A stretch of 64,000 nucleotides of DNA from Sphingomonas sp. (GCF_004799495.1 NZ_SSMY01000002.1:62001-126000); one strand, 5' to 3'; shown: positions 15,767 to 23,575, numbered from the stretch's first letter. Made by a program: numbers and translations. Notes: generated from the letters alone by a model not told the origin.

Positions 15767-18435
15767 CCGGTGCCTCCGCTGATGTCTGTCCAGAATCGCG
15801 CAACCTCCTGACGCGTCGCATCGAACCGCGCAACCAGCGCGTCCCAGCTTTCGGCGCCGAGCACGCGCATGATCAGCGCCTGGGTCGCGGGCGACGGCGG
15901 CTCGCTGTCGGGTGCGACGAGGCGGAGCAGGACGAGCATCCGCGTGAGCAGCCGGTACGCGTCGACCATTCCCGCCGGCGCCAAACCGCGATCGGCCAGC
16001 GCGGCAATCGCGGGGTCGAGATCGGGATCGAAACCCGCGTGATTGGTCAATTGCGCGACGTGCACCGCGAATTCGAGATCGACCAGCCCACCGGGGAGCA
16101 GCTTGGCGTCGAGCGGCCCGGCCGGTGGTTTGTGCCGCGTCATTTCGGCGCGCATCTCGGCCGCGTCGGCTACGATCCGGCCCGGGTCGCGCGGCGTGGC
16201 GAGCACCTCGTCGATCACCGCCGTCACCGCGGCGCGCGCATCGTCCGATCCATAGATCGCGCGAGCGCGCGTCAGCGCCATATGCTCCCACGTCCAGGCG
16301 TCCTTGCGCTGATATTTCGCGAACCCGTCGAGCGAGACGACCAGCGGTCCCTGTGCGCCCGACGGCCGCAACCGCATGTCGATCTCGTAGAGCGGCCCCG
16401 CTGCGGTCGGCACCGACAGCGCCGCGCTCAGCCGCTGCGCGAGGCGGTTGTAGTAATGCACCGCGCCGAGCGGCTTCAGCCCGTCGGACTCGCCCGCGAA
16501 ATCGCCGGTGAACAGGTAGATCAGGTCGAGGTCGGAGGCGTGCGTCATCGCCCCGCCGCCGAGCCGTCCGAGCGCGAGGACCAGCAACTCGCTGTCGGGA
16601 ACGCGGCCGTGGGTTCGCGCGAAATCGGCGACAGTCGCGGCGGCAAGCACCTCGACCGCGGCGACCGCGACGCGCGCGTAACCGTGCGCGATGTCGAGCG
16701 GGTCGCTTGCGCCGGCGACCAGCTGCGCGCCGAGCGCGAAGCGTTTTTCGCCGACGACTCGCCGGACGTGTTCGAGCGCGGCCTGGTAATCGTCGCCATC
16801 CTCGCCGCTCGTCATTTCGGTGATCAGCGCGGGCAAGTCGCCCATCGGCGCGAGCGCGGTCGCGTCGATCAGCCCGTCGAGCAACGCCGGGCGGCGCCCC
16901 AAAGCTTGGGCGAGCGGCGGTGCGTGGCTGAGGATCGTCGCCATCAATTGCGCGAGTTGCGGCCGCGCCTCGAGCAAGCGGAAGAAGTTGATCGCGCTCG
17001 GCAAGCGCGACAGCATCGCGTCGACCTGGATCAGCGCCGCGCGCGGATCGGGTGCCTGGCCGAGCGCCGCCATCAGCCCCGGCATTACCGCCTCCAGTGC
17101 CTGCCGCGCCGGCGCGCTGCGCAGCGCCGGGTACGACCCGCCGCGCCAGCGCTCGACGAGTTGCAGGGCGGTCGCCGCGTCGGCGAAGCCGATCGCCTCG
17201 AGCTGCCCGGGCAACGTCTCCGCATCGCTCGACAAGGCCGCGGTATCGGGCGGATCGAGCGAATCGTAGATGCTGCCGACCGCCGCGACGTGCGGCTTGA
17301 GCATCGCGATCAGCGACGCCCCGGTGCCGAATCCGGCAAGCTGCCCGACATTGTCGAGCGCATCCTGCGCGCGCGGCAAGGCATGCGTCTGGCGATCGTC
17401 GACCATCTGCAACCGGTGCTCGATCGTGCGGAACGCGACGTACGCCGCCTTCAATGTCGCCGCTTCGTCGCCGCCGATCCGCCCCGCCGCCGCGAGTGCG
17501 TCGAGCGCGTCGAGCGTCGCAGGCGCGCGCAACCCGGAGTCGCGGCCGCCGTGGATAAGCTGATGGATCTGCGCGAAGAACTCGACTTCGCGGATCCCGC
17601 CGCGCCCGCGCTTGAGGTCGTAGCCGGGGCCGAACGCCTGCCCCTGCGCATGGTGGTCGCGGATGCGGCGCGTGATCTCGCGGATGTCGCCGACCGCGCC
17701 GAAATCGACGCCGCGGCGCCACACGAACGGGCGGATCGCGTCGAGGAAGCGCTGCCCCAGCGCGATGTCTCCGGCGCAGACGCGCGCGCGAATGAATGCA
17801 GCGCGCTCCCACGGCAACGCCGCCGATTCGTAATAAGAAATCGCACCATCGACGGGGAGTGCGATCGGCGTAGCCTCGGGCGACGGGCGCAGCCGCAGGT
17901 CGACGCGCAGCACATATCCTTCGCCGTCGCGCGCCTGGAGCAGTTCGACGACGCGGCGCCCGATGCGGATCGCGGCCTCCTGTGGCTCTTCGCGCGCGCG
18001 GTGCGGCAGAGTCGCGGGGTCGAACAGCAGGATCGGGTCGATGTCCGACGAATAGTTGAGCTCGCCGCTTCCCTGCTTGCCCAGCGCAATCGCAGCGAAC
18101 CCCGCGGGCTCGGCGTCGGGTGTGCGTTCGTGGATCGCGGTGCGGATCGCGACATCGAGCGCGCGGTCGGCGAAGGCGGTAAGTCGTCGTGTCACACCGC
18201 TCAAGTCAAGCGCGCCGGCCAGATCGGCGATCGCGACGATCAGCGCTTCGCGCCGCCGCGCGCGGCGCAGCGCGACGCCGACCGGAACATCTGCGTCGAA
18301 CGGCGCCGGATCGGGGACGATTCCGGCGGCCAGTTGCTCCGCGAGATCAGGCTGTTGCTCCAGCGCGACGCGCAAAAAAGGCGCGTGCACGGTGGCGCGG
18401 TCGATCGCGCTGGAAAAGTCTGGTTTGTTCGTCAC
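15763..18435 (-). CDS. glnE: Bifunctional glutamine synthetase adenylyltransferase/adenylyl-removing enzyme
   Basis: An 890-residue regulator that attaches AMP to and removes AMP from glutamine synthetase, according to nitrogen status. Two nucleotidyltransferase domains are visible. The N-terminal (deadenylylation) domain has GSGELNYSSDIDPILLF (about residues 140-160). The C-terminal (adenylylation) domain has LGGGAMTHASDLDLIYLF (about 625-645). Each is followed by helical PII-uridylyltransferase-like regions. The length is slightly under the usual 900-1000. It begins a two-gene unit with the peroxiredoxin. The region 18436-18558 upstream holds the possible start signals of the divergent small ORF. 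Confidence 0.96.
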   Translation of the reverse strand: MTNKPDFSSAIDRATVHAPFLRVALEQQPDLAEQLAAGIVPDPAPFDADVPVGVALRRARRREALIVAIADLAGALDLSGVTRRLTAFADRALDVAIRTAIHERTPDAEPAGFAAIALGKQGSGELNYSSDIDPILLFDPATLPHRAREEPQEAAIRIGRRVVELLQARDGEGYVLRVDLRLRPSPEATPIALPVDGAISYYESAALPWERAAFIRARVCAGDIALGQRFLDAIRPFVWRRGVDFGAVGDIREITRRIRDHHAQGQAFGPGYDLKRGRGGIREVEFFAQIHQLIHGGRDSGLRAPATLDALDALAAAGRIGGDEAATLKAAYVAFRTIEHRLQMVDDRQTHALPRAQDALDNVGQLAGFGTGASLIAMLKPHVAAVGSIYDSLDPPDTAALSSDAETLPGQLEAIGFADAATALQLVERWRGGSYPALRSAPARQALEAVMPGLMAALGQAPDPRAALIQVDAMLSRLPSAINFFRLLEARPQLAQLMATILSHAPPLAQALGRRPALLDGLIDATALAPMGDLPALITEMTSGEDGDDYQAALEHVRRVVGEKRFALGAQLVAGASDPLDIAHGYARVAVAAVEVLAAATVADFARTHGRVPDSELLVLALGRLGGGAMTHASDLDLIYLFTGDFAGESDGLKPLGAVHYYNRLAQRLSAALSVPTAAGPLYEIDMRLRPSGAQGPLVVSLDGFAKYQRKDAWTWEHMALTRARAIYGSDDARAAVTAVIDEVLATPRDPGRIVADAAEMRAEMTRHKPPAGPLDAKLLPGGLVDLEFAVHVAQLTNHAGFDPDLDPAIAALADRGLAPAGMVDAYRLLTRMLVLLRLVAPDSEPPSPATQALIMRVLGAESWDALVARFDATRQEVARFWTDISGGTG

Positions 18436-18558
18436 GGCGCACGGTCTAGCCCAACCCGACCGGCGCGAGAATCCCGCAGATCGTTACGCCCTGATTCAAA
18501 TTAATGTGCAGCGCAGCAACAACCGGCAACAAATCGTCGCAAAGCACGTTCTTGGCGC

Positions 18559-18729
18559 ATGAGCCCGCCGCAATCCCAGAACGCCAGCGCCGCTAACGGC
18601 CTGCGTCAGATGGCACACCGTCCGCACGAGAGCGACGGTGTGGGCAACGCGTTGCGCCAGATTTTCGGGGGGCCGGCAAAGCTGCCGGGGGAATTCAGCG
18701 CGCTGCTCTACCGCCTCAAGGAAGATTAA
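18559..18729 (+). CDS. Short ORF encoding a NepR-like peptide
   Basis: A 56-residue ORF starting MSPPQSQNAS and ending YRLKED. Its C-terminal half follows the NepR pattern: VGNALRQIF then LPGEFSALLYRLK, compared with MGTALRTVY and VPDEMLDLLRKLD of the real nepR in this window, with a two-residue gap. NepR proteins are anti-sigma factors binding EcfG and phospho-PhyR. It ends tail-to-tail with ecfG (stop codons overlap by 4 nt). No Shine-Dalgarno is visible; a near-consensus EcfG promoter (GGCAAC, 16 nt, CGTT at 18547-18550) would place the transcript start close to the ATG, giving a leaderless mRNA. Alternative: a non-coding stretch. Confidence 0.55.
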   Translation: MSPPQSQNASAANGLRQMAHRPHESDGVGNALRQIFGGPAKLPGEFSALLYRLKED

Positions 18730-19415
18730 TCCTCGGCCTCATGGTCGTCTTCGTCGTGGTCGACATCGTCCGGCCGCGGGCTGTGCTCGCCGCTCAATTC
18801 GTCGACTTCGTCCATGATCGTATCGAGCGCGGTGCGCCCCTGGTTGTCGGGCGCCTGACGCCGTGACGCGAGGTCGGTGCCGCTCAGGACCGATTCGAGC
18901 GCGACGCGGCCGCGCGCGACGCGACTCTTGATCGTGCCCACCGCGACGTTGCAGATTTCGGCCGCTTCCTCATAGGCAAAGCCGCCCGCTCCGACGAGGA
19001 TCAACGCCTCGCGCTGCGGTTGCGGCAAGTGGAGCAGCGCGCGCTGCATGTCGCCAAGCTCGACATGCTTGTCCTGGCTCGCCGGCGCCGCGAGCACGCG
19101 ATCGGCGACCAGATCGTCCCATTCGCCCTTGAATCGCGCGCGGCGCATCTGGCTGAGGTAGAGGTTGCGCAGGATGATGAAGGTCCATGCGCGCATATTG
19201 GTGCCCGCCTGGAAGCGCTGGCGTGCGGCCCACGCCTTCATCAACGTTTCCTGGACGAGATCGTCGGCGAGATCGCGGTTGCCCGACAGCGAGCGGCCGA
19301 ACGCGCGAAGGTGCGGGATGACTTGCGCCAATTGGTCCTTGAATTCGGGATCGGACAGCGCGACGTGCTCGATCGCTTCCCCCTCGTTCGCGGTATCGGT
19401 GTCGGTCGTGGTCAT
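18726..19415 (-). CDS. ecfG: ECF sigma factor EcfG (general stress response)
   Basis: A 229-residue ECF41-unlike, EcfG-type sigma factor. Region 2 spans about residues 28-95 with ADDLVQETLMKAWAAR and MRAWTFIILRNLY. Region 4 spans about 120-175 with LPQPQREALILVG, an AYEEAAEI helix and VGTIKSRVARGR recognition helix. The C-terminus is a long acidic, disordered tail (His/Asp/Glu-rich), unusual in length. In alphaproteobacteria EcfG is held by NepR until phospho-PhyR releases it, then drives the stress regulon from GGAAC-N16/17-CGTT promoters. A GGAG ribosome binding site is 4 nt before the ATG. Identity is supported by phyR and nepR within 1.5 kb. Confidence 0.93.
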   Translation of the reverse strand: MTTTDTDTANEGEAIEHVALSDPEFKDQLAQVIPHLRAFGRSLSGNRDLADDLVQETLMKAWAARQRFQAGTNMRAWTFIILRNLYLSQMRRARFKGEWDDLVADRVLAAPASQDKHVELGDMQRALLHLPQPQREALILVGAGGFAYEEAAEICNVAVGTIKSRVARGRVALESVLSGTDLASRRQAPDNQGRTALDTIMDEVDELSGEHSPRPDDVDHDEDDHEAED

Positions 19416-19498
19416 GGAACTCCGTCGGACCGGCGCGAGATCGGGCCGAGAAACAAGAACATAGGATAAAGCTGGCGAATGCCAACCGCAGTTGCGGG

Positions 19499-19663
19499 CT
19501 ATTTACTGAACAGAACCGGGCCCCACACGATCAGCGACAGGATGACGACGGCCAGCACGACCGAGATGCCGAGCACATAGCGCATATGGCCCGACGTCTC
19601 GCCGGCGCGCACTTCGGGCCCTTCGACATGCGTCGGTTTTTCGGAAGTGTGGGGATCAGTCAT
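19499..19663 (-). CDS. Small single-span membrane protein upstream of ecfG
   Basis: A 54-residue protein: about 27 polar residues (MTDPHTSEKP...) followed by one transmembrane helix (about 30-51) and a short tail. It lies 83 nt upstream of ecfG on the same strand and downstream of the phyR terminator, so it may share a transcript with ecfG. No family is recognised. An in-frame ATG at 19684 would add 7 residues. A role in GSR signalling is only suggested by position. Confidence 0.6.
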   Translation of the reverse strand: MTDPHTSEKPTHVEGPEVRAGETSGHMRYVLGISVVLAVVILSLIVWGPVLFSK

Positions 19664-19744
19664 ACCCCCGCGAACGCACGACAACCGTTTAGGCTCCGTA
19701 ACCGATGGAACTTTTTAGCGCCGTCGTGCCGCGATATTGAAAAA

Positions 19745-19803
19745 ATCGCGGACTCGACAAGGCCGGCGGCGAGCGGTGCAACCGCTCGTCCGACGGCCTT
19801 GTC
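19745..19803 (-). terminator. Long hairpin after phyR
   Basis: Arms GACAAGGCCG (19756-19765) and CGGCCTTGTC (19794-19803) enclose a second stem (GAGCGG with CCGCTC). Read leftward it is followed by GATTTTTTC. A smaller hairpin (CCGCGAT/ATCGCGG, 19729-19751) overlaps the T-rich part. It lies directly after the phyR stop codon and separates phyR from the small membrane protein gene. Confidence 0.75.
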
Positions 19804-19808
19804 GCGCA

Positions 19809-20615
19809 TCACGCCGGGATCGTGCTTTCGTCGAAGAACAGCGCCTGGCTGATCGCCGCTTTCACCGTCGACCGCTGGAACGGCTTGGTGATCAGGAAGG
19901 TGGGCTCGGGCCGCTCGCCCGTCAGCAGTCGCTCCGGGAAGGCAGTGATGAAGATCACCGGTACCTGGAACTCGGCCAGAATATCCTTGACCGCGTCGAT
20001 CCCCGAGCTGTCGTCGGCGAGCTGAATGTCCGCCAGCACGAGACCGGGACGTTCGCTCATCGCCGACGCCACCGCCTCGTCGCGCGTCACCGCGACGCCG
20101 GTCACGTCGTGGCCCAGGTCGCGGACGATCGTCTCGATATCCATCGCGATGATCGGTTCGTCCTCGATGATCAGCACGCGCGCGCGCGTCTGCTTCTCGA
20201 TCTCGGCAAGCGCGTCGGCGACCAGGCTCTCGACCTCGTCGGCATCGGCGTCGATCAGATAGCCGGCATCCTCCGGCGTGAAGCCCTCCATCGCGGTCAG
20301 CAGCAATGCCTGGCGCGACAGCGGAGTCATCTTGGAGAGCCGCGCACGCGCGACCGCCTCCTGGCCTTCGGCGTCGGATCCATCGTCGCTCAACGCGACT
20401 TCGTCGTCGCGATTGGTGGTGCGCCAGATCACCTGGAAGGTGCGGTACAGCCCAAGCCGCGGATCGACGTCGCGTGGAAATTCCTCGGGCGCGGCGACGA
20501 TCGCCTCGAGCGCGGCGCGGACGTAGCGGTCGCCATGGTCCTGGCTCCCGGTCAGCGCGCGGCCATAGCGGCGCAGGAACGGCAGGTGCGGTGCGAGTTG
20601 CTGACCAAGCGACAT
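19809..20615 (-). CDS. phyR: Response regulator PhyR (anti-anti-sigma factor)
   Basis: A 268-residue protein with the diagnostic PhyR build: an N-terminal EcfG-like (sigma-like) domain without DNA contact function (about residues 1-135; LPFLRRYGRALTG, then MTPLSRQALLLTAMEGFTPEDAG) and a C-terminal receiver domain (about 145-262). The receiver shows LIIEDEPIIAMD, the phospho-acceptor Asp196 in VLADIQLADD, and ITAFPE plus ITKPF. Phosphorylated PhyR binds NepR and frees EcfG. It is divergent from nepR-phyP across 209 bp. I found no EcfG-type promoter for the phyR side. Confidence 0.96.
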   Translation of the reverse strand: MSLGQQLAPHLPFLRRYGRALTGSQDHGDRYVRAALEAIVAAPEEFPRDVDPRLGLYRTFQVIWRTTNRDDEVALSDDGSDAEGQEAVARARLSKMTPLSRQALLLTAMEGFTPEDAGYLIDADADEVESLVADALAEIEKQTRARVLIIEDEPIIAMDIETIVRDLGHDVTGVAVTRDEAVASAMSERPGLVLADIQLADDSSGIDAVKDILAEFQVPVIFITAFPERLLTGERPEPTFLITKPFQRSTVKAAISQALFFDESTIPA

Positions 20616-20700
20616 AATGAACGGATTCTCCCCGAAAAGGCGCCGGCTCTTGTGCGAGGCGGGACCGGTTTACGCAAACGACATTTTTCTGTTCGCTAGT

Positions 20701-20726
20701 GGAACAATCGAGAGCGTTTTTGGTTT
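20701..20726 (+). promoter_or_regulatory. EcfG-type promoter of nepR-phyP
   Basis: GGAAC at 20701-20705, 16-nt spacer, then GGTTT at 20722-20726 (consensus CGTT; one base differs). It lies about 100 nt upstream of the proposed nepR start and points toward nepR. Autoregulation of this locus by EcfG is known in related bacteria. Confidence 0.6.
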
Positions 20727-20824
20727 CACGACCATGTTGACGCAGTTTTCGCGTCGTGTCCGGTCGTGCTTGCAGACCCGCGAAGGTTCCTGCATGGCCG
20801 GGTTGGTTTTCGAGGGGGTTCGCA

Positions 20825-20992
20825 TTGCCTGAGCGGCGGTCATCAAAGCGGGGCGGCCCCGGCGACGGCGATGGGAATGGCAAGAAGCTAAAGGATGAAG
20901 CGATGGGGACCGCGCTGCGCACGGTCTATCACGCAGCCGTCAGCGAGCCTGTGCCCGACGAAATGCTCGATCTGCTGCGCAAGCTGGACTAG
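20825..20992 (+). CDS. nepR: Anti-sigma factor NepR
   Basis: A 55-residue anti-sigma factor. The C-terminal half holds the family signature: GTALRTVYHAAVSEPVPDEM followed by LDLLRKLD, two helices that embrace EcfG or phospho-PhyR. The N-terminal half is basic and Gly-rich, probably disordered. I place the start at a TTG preceded at proper distance by a strong GAGGGGG ribosome binding site (20812-20818). An in-frame ATG at 20756 would give 78 residues but lacks such a site. It is followed after 3 nt by the kinase-like gene, so the two are co-translated. Confidence 0.88.
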   Translation: MPERRSSKRGGPGDGDGNGKKLKDEAMGTALRTVYHAAVSEPVPDEMLDLLRKLD

Positions 20993-20995
20993 GCC

Positions 20996-22576
20996 GTGGC
21001 CGGTCTCACGGCTGGTGGACGTCGCGGCGCGCTGAGTTCCCGCCTCGGGCAACTACCGACCGGCGCGAAGATTTTCCTCATCCTGTCGGCGGCGCTGCTA
21101 CCGTTCGCGATCATCGCGATCCTGGCGACGCTGACCACCACCCGCCAGGCGGGGCAGGAAGCACGGTCGCAATTGCGCGTTGCGGCGCAGGAAAGCTCGC
21201 GCAACCTGGCGATCGAACTGGTCGGCGACATGACCGCGCTCACCACCACGATGAACGCGCTCGCGGCGGACCATGCCGACGCGCCGAGTTGCGCGCGCGC
21301 GCGCGGCGTGTTCGCGCAACAGATCGCGGCGGGCGCCGGTTTCGCCATCAGCGACCGCGACGGGCGACTATTGTGCGGCACCGCACTGCCCTATTCGCTC
21401 CCCGATGCGATCGCCGGCGGACAGCCCGCAGCGCGCGTGGTGCCCGGCAAGGGCGTCGTACTCGCGACCACCACCGCCGACGGCAACCTGCGCGGCAGCG
21501 CGTTCTTCCCGGCAAAGTTCCTCGCCGGTATCGCCAGGCCGAGCGGGTTCGGCATCGATTATGCGGAAGCGATCAGCGGCCCGAACGACCAAAGGCTCGA
21601 CCTGCGTACCCTCGATCGCAACAGCCCGCTCGATCGGCACGACTCGGTCAGCGTCCCGCTCAACATCGGCGATTTGACCGCAGTGCTGAGCATCAGCAGC
21701 AACTCGATCACCTGGCCGATTTTCACCGCCATGCTGTTGCCGATCATAATGTGGCTGGCTGCCGCCAGCCTCGCCTGGCTGGTCGTCGACCGCCTGTTGA
21801 TCCAGCCGTTGCGGACGTTGCGCACGCGGGTAGCCGCCTACCGTCCCGGCGAGGAAATCGCCTCGTCCGACGTGCGCTCGCTGCCCGCGCAGGAAATCCG
21901 CGAACTGGGCGAAACCTTCCGTTCGTTGAGCCGCACGCTGATCCTCCATGAAGCCGGGCTGGCCGAGGGACTGGTACGCCAGACCAAGCTGACGCGCGAG
22001 GTCCATCACCGCGTCAAGAACAACCTTCAGGTCATCTCCAGCCTGATCAACCTGCATTCGCGCGGCGCGAAGGCCGAGGAAGCCGCACGCGCCTATTCAT
22101 CGATTCAGCGGCGGGTCGATGCGCTGTCCGTCGTCCACCGTCACCATTTCGCGGAAATGGAGGATCATCGCGGGGTGAGTTTGCGCGCGGTGATCGGCGA
22201 GCTGGCATCGAATATCCGCGCGACCAGCCCGGAGGGGTCGCGGCTGGGTATCCTGCTCGAAGTCGAGCCGTATCTGGTCAGCCAGGACACCGCGATCGCG
22301 ATCGCTTTCCTGCTGACCGAGATCATCGAACTGGCGATCTCGCTCAATCCGGCGGCGCAGCTCCGGCTGTCGGTGCGCGCGACCGACTCCCCCGACCACG
22401 CGATACTGCGCGCCAGTTCGCCCGCCTTGATCGACGGCGACACACTGAAGGCGGCGCTAGACCAGCGCTACGCCCGGGTGATGGAAGGGCTGTCGCGGCA
22501 ATTGCGCGCACCGCTCCATCACGATCCGCTCACCGGGGCGTACGAAATCGCGGTGAGCGTCACCGGTAAGGATTGA
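20996..22576 (+). CDS. phyP: PhyP-like HisKA_2 sensor kinase/phosphatase with degenerate ATPase domain
   Basis: A 526-residue membrane protein starting at a GTG 3 nt after nepR. TM1 is at about residues 25-48. A periplasmic sensor region (about 50-235) is followed by TM2 (about 240-263) and a HAMP-like segment. The HisKA_2 helix carries the phospho-acceptor in EVHHRVKNNLQ (His338). The ATPase half is eroded: where an N-box Asn is expected it reads LLTEIIELAI, and no DxGxG or GxGxG boxes follow. In Sphingomonas Fr1 a kinase-like protein in this position (PhyP) acts as negative regulator/phosphatase of PhyR; the missing ATP-binding residues agree with that role. Confidence 0.85.
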   Translation: MAGLTAGGRRGALSSRLGQLPTGAKIFLILSAALLPFAIIAILATLTTTRQAGQEARSQLRVAAQESSRNLAIELVGDMTALTTTMNALAADHADAPSCARARGVFAQQIAAGAGFAISDRDGRLLCGTALPYSLPDAIAGGQPAARVVPGKGVVLATTTADGNLRGSAFFPAKFLAGIARPSGFGIDYAEAISGPNDQRLDLRTLDRNSPLDRHDSVSVPLNIGDLTAVLSISSNSITWPIFTAMLLPIIMWLAAASLAWLVVDRLLIQPLRTLRTRVAAYRPGEEIASSDVRSLPAQEIRELGETFRSLSRTLILHEAGLAEGLVRQTKLTREVHHRVKNNLQVISSLINLHSRGAKAEEAARAYSSIQRRVDALSVVHRHHFAEMEDHRGVSLRAVIGELASNIRATSPEGSRLGILLEVEPYLVSQDTAIAIAFLLTEIIELAISLNPAAQLRLSVRATDSPDHAILRASSPALIDGDTLKAALDQRYARVMEGLSRQLRAPLHHDPLTGAYEIAVSVTGKD

Positions 22577-22611
22577 AAAACGGCGGAAAACTGCCAGAAA
22601 TGCCGCGCCGA

Positions 22612-22640
22612 AAAAAATTGCGCGAAAATGCGTTTTTTCC
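22612..22640 (+). terminator. Possible weak terminator of phyP
   Basis: An A-run, a short CGC/GCG stem with GAAAAT loop and a TTTTTT run lie about 40 nt after the phyP stop codon. The GC stem is only 3 bp and is extended by A-T pairs, so the terminator is uncertain. It ends immediately before the EcfG-type promoter. Confidence 0.35.
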
Positions 22641-22641
22641 G

Positions 22642-22668
22642 GGAACCGACTCGCGAAAGGTGCGTTTT
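22642..22668 (+). promoter_or_regulatory. EcfG (GSR) type promoter of a candidate sRNA
   Basis: GGAAC at 22642-22646, 16-nt spacer, CGTTTT at 22663-22668: perfect EcfG consensus with two additional T residues. It lies in the gap after phyP and points into a non-coding stretch with two strong hairpins. The expected transcript start is about 22673-22676, which coincides with the first base of the first hairpin. Confidence 0.75.
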
Positions 22669-22673
22669 GACCT

Positions 22674-22774
22674 TCGGATAGCGAACTTATGCCCCCCCGC
22701 TCTCGCTATCCAAGACATAGGCCCGGCAGCGCACCCCCTCCCCCCCGGTGGCGCTTCCGGGCCTAATTCGTTTC
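22674..22774 (+). ncRNA. Candidate GSR-controlled small RNA with C-rich loops (GsrN-like)
   Basis: About 100 nt between the promoter and the tatC 3' end. Hairpin 1 (22676-22711) has a perfect 9-bp stem, GGATAGCGA/TCGCTATCC, and an 18-nt loop with seven consecutive C. Hairpin 2 (22719-22764) has an 8-bp AGGCCCGG/CCGGGCCT stem, an inner AGCGC/GCGCT stem, and a loop of almost only C. The tail AATTCGTTT follows, T-rich but not a perfect terminator. C-rich exposed loops base-pair with Shine-Dalgarno regions in several alphaproteobacterial sRNAs; Caulobacter GsrN has a sigT/EcfG promoter, about 105 nt and a C-rich 5' loop. Homology to GsrN is not shown, only the same architecture. Confidence 0.6.
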
Positions 22775-22801
22775 GGGGTAATCCATTTGATTAGGAGAGG
22801 G

Positions 22802-23575
22802 TCAGGCGACGGTTCCGCTCGCCTCAGCGCGCGCGCGACGGCGATGCGTCAGCCAGATCGCGGCGAGCGTCAGGTAATAGAGCCCAACCAGCGGGGTCGC
22901 GAGAATGATCATCGATCCCGCATCGGGCGGCGCGAGCACCAGCGCGATCGCGAAACAGCCAAGAATGGCGTAACGCTGCGCCTTGACGAGTTGCCGGAGC
23001 GTCACCAGCCCGGCGCGCTCGATCAGCATCAACAGCACCGGAAACAGGAAAGACACGCCGAACCCGAACAGGAATTGCATGACGAACGTCAGATAGTTGC
23101 CGACCGACGGGAGCGCTTCCTGCTGCACCCCGCCCACGTTGGTCTGATAGCCGAGCAGGAAATGGAGCGCGGCGGGAATGGCGATGAAATAGGCCATCGA
23201 GCAACCCGCGGCGAACAACACCGGCGTTGCCAGCAGGAACGGCAACAGCGCACGCTTTTCCTTGCGGTACAGACCAGGGGCGACGAATTGCCATAACTGG
23301 TTGGCGACGACCGGGAACGACAAGGTGCTGGCGGCAAAGAACGCGACCTTGAGCTGGACGAAGAACGCCTCGAACAGCTGCGTGTAATAGACTTTCGCTT
23401 GTCCCGCCTTGAGCAACGGGCGGACGAGGAAGCCGAAAATCGGTTCGGCGAAATACAGGCAGACGCCGAACAGCACCGCCAGTGTCGCGAAGCTGATGAG
23501 CAACCGCCGGCGCAGCTCGATCAGGTGATCGAGCAACGGCGCGCGGCTGGCGTCGATATCGTCCTGATCGCTCAC
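22802..23575 (-). CDS. tatC: Sec-independent protein translocase TatC
   Basis: A 257-residue six-helix membrane protein that recognises twin-arginine signal peptides. The N-terminus contains the family motif PLLDHLIELRRRL (first cytoplasmic region) before TM1, and the periplasmic and TM regions include FAPGLY-like FVAPGLYRKEKR. Its start overlaps tatB by 4 nt. The cluster tatA-tatB-tatC follows scpA-scpB, the usual alphaproteobacterial order. Its 3' end faces the candidate sRNA gene. Confidence 0.95.
   Translation of the reverse strand: MSDQDDIDASRAPLLDHLIELRRRLLISFATLAVLFGVCLYFAEPIFGFLVRPLLKAGQAKVYYTQLFEAFFVQLKVAFFAASTLSFPVVANQLWQFVAPGLYRKEKRALLPFLLATPVLFAAGCSMAYFIAIPAALHFLLGYQTNVGGVQQEALPSVGNYLTFVMQFLFGFGVSFLFPVLLMLIERAGLVTLRQLVKAQRYAILGCFAIALVLAPPDAGSMIILATPLVGLYYLTLAAIWLTHRRRARAEASGTVA

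Noticed and set aside
15116..15811. 231-residue plus-strand ORF over the peroxiredoxin gene, downstream of an EcfG promoter
   Set aside because: Mostly antisense to bcp, begins before the promoter, and has no recognisable family; treated as a shadow.
20616..20700. EcfG-type promoter for phyR
   Set aside because: On the minus strand only an AACG/GTTCG pair with about 10-nt spacing is present, which does not fit the 16-17 nt spacing.
22573..22794. 73-residue plus-strand ORF over the candidate sRNA, and a 25-codon ORF at 22689-22766
   Set aside because: No ribosome binding site, Pro/Arg-biased composition dictated by the C-runs, and a better explanation as structured RNA behind an EcfG promoter.
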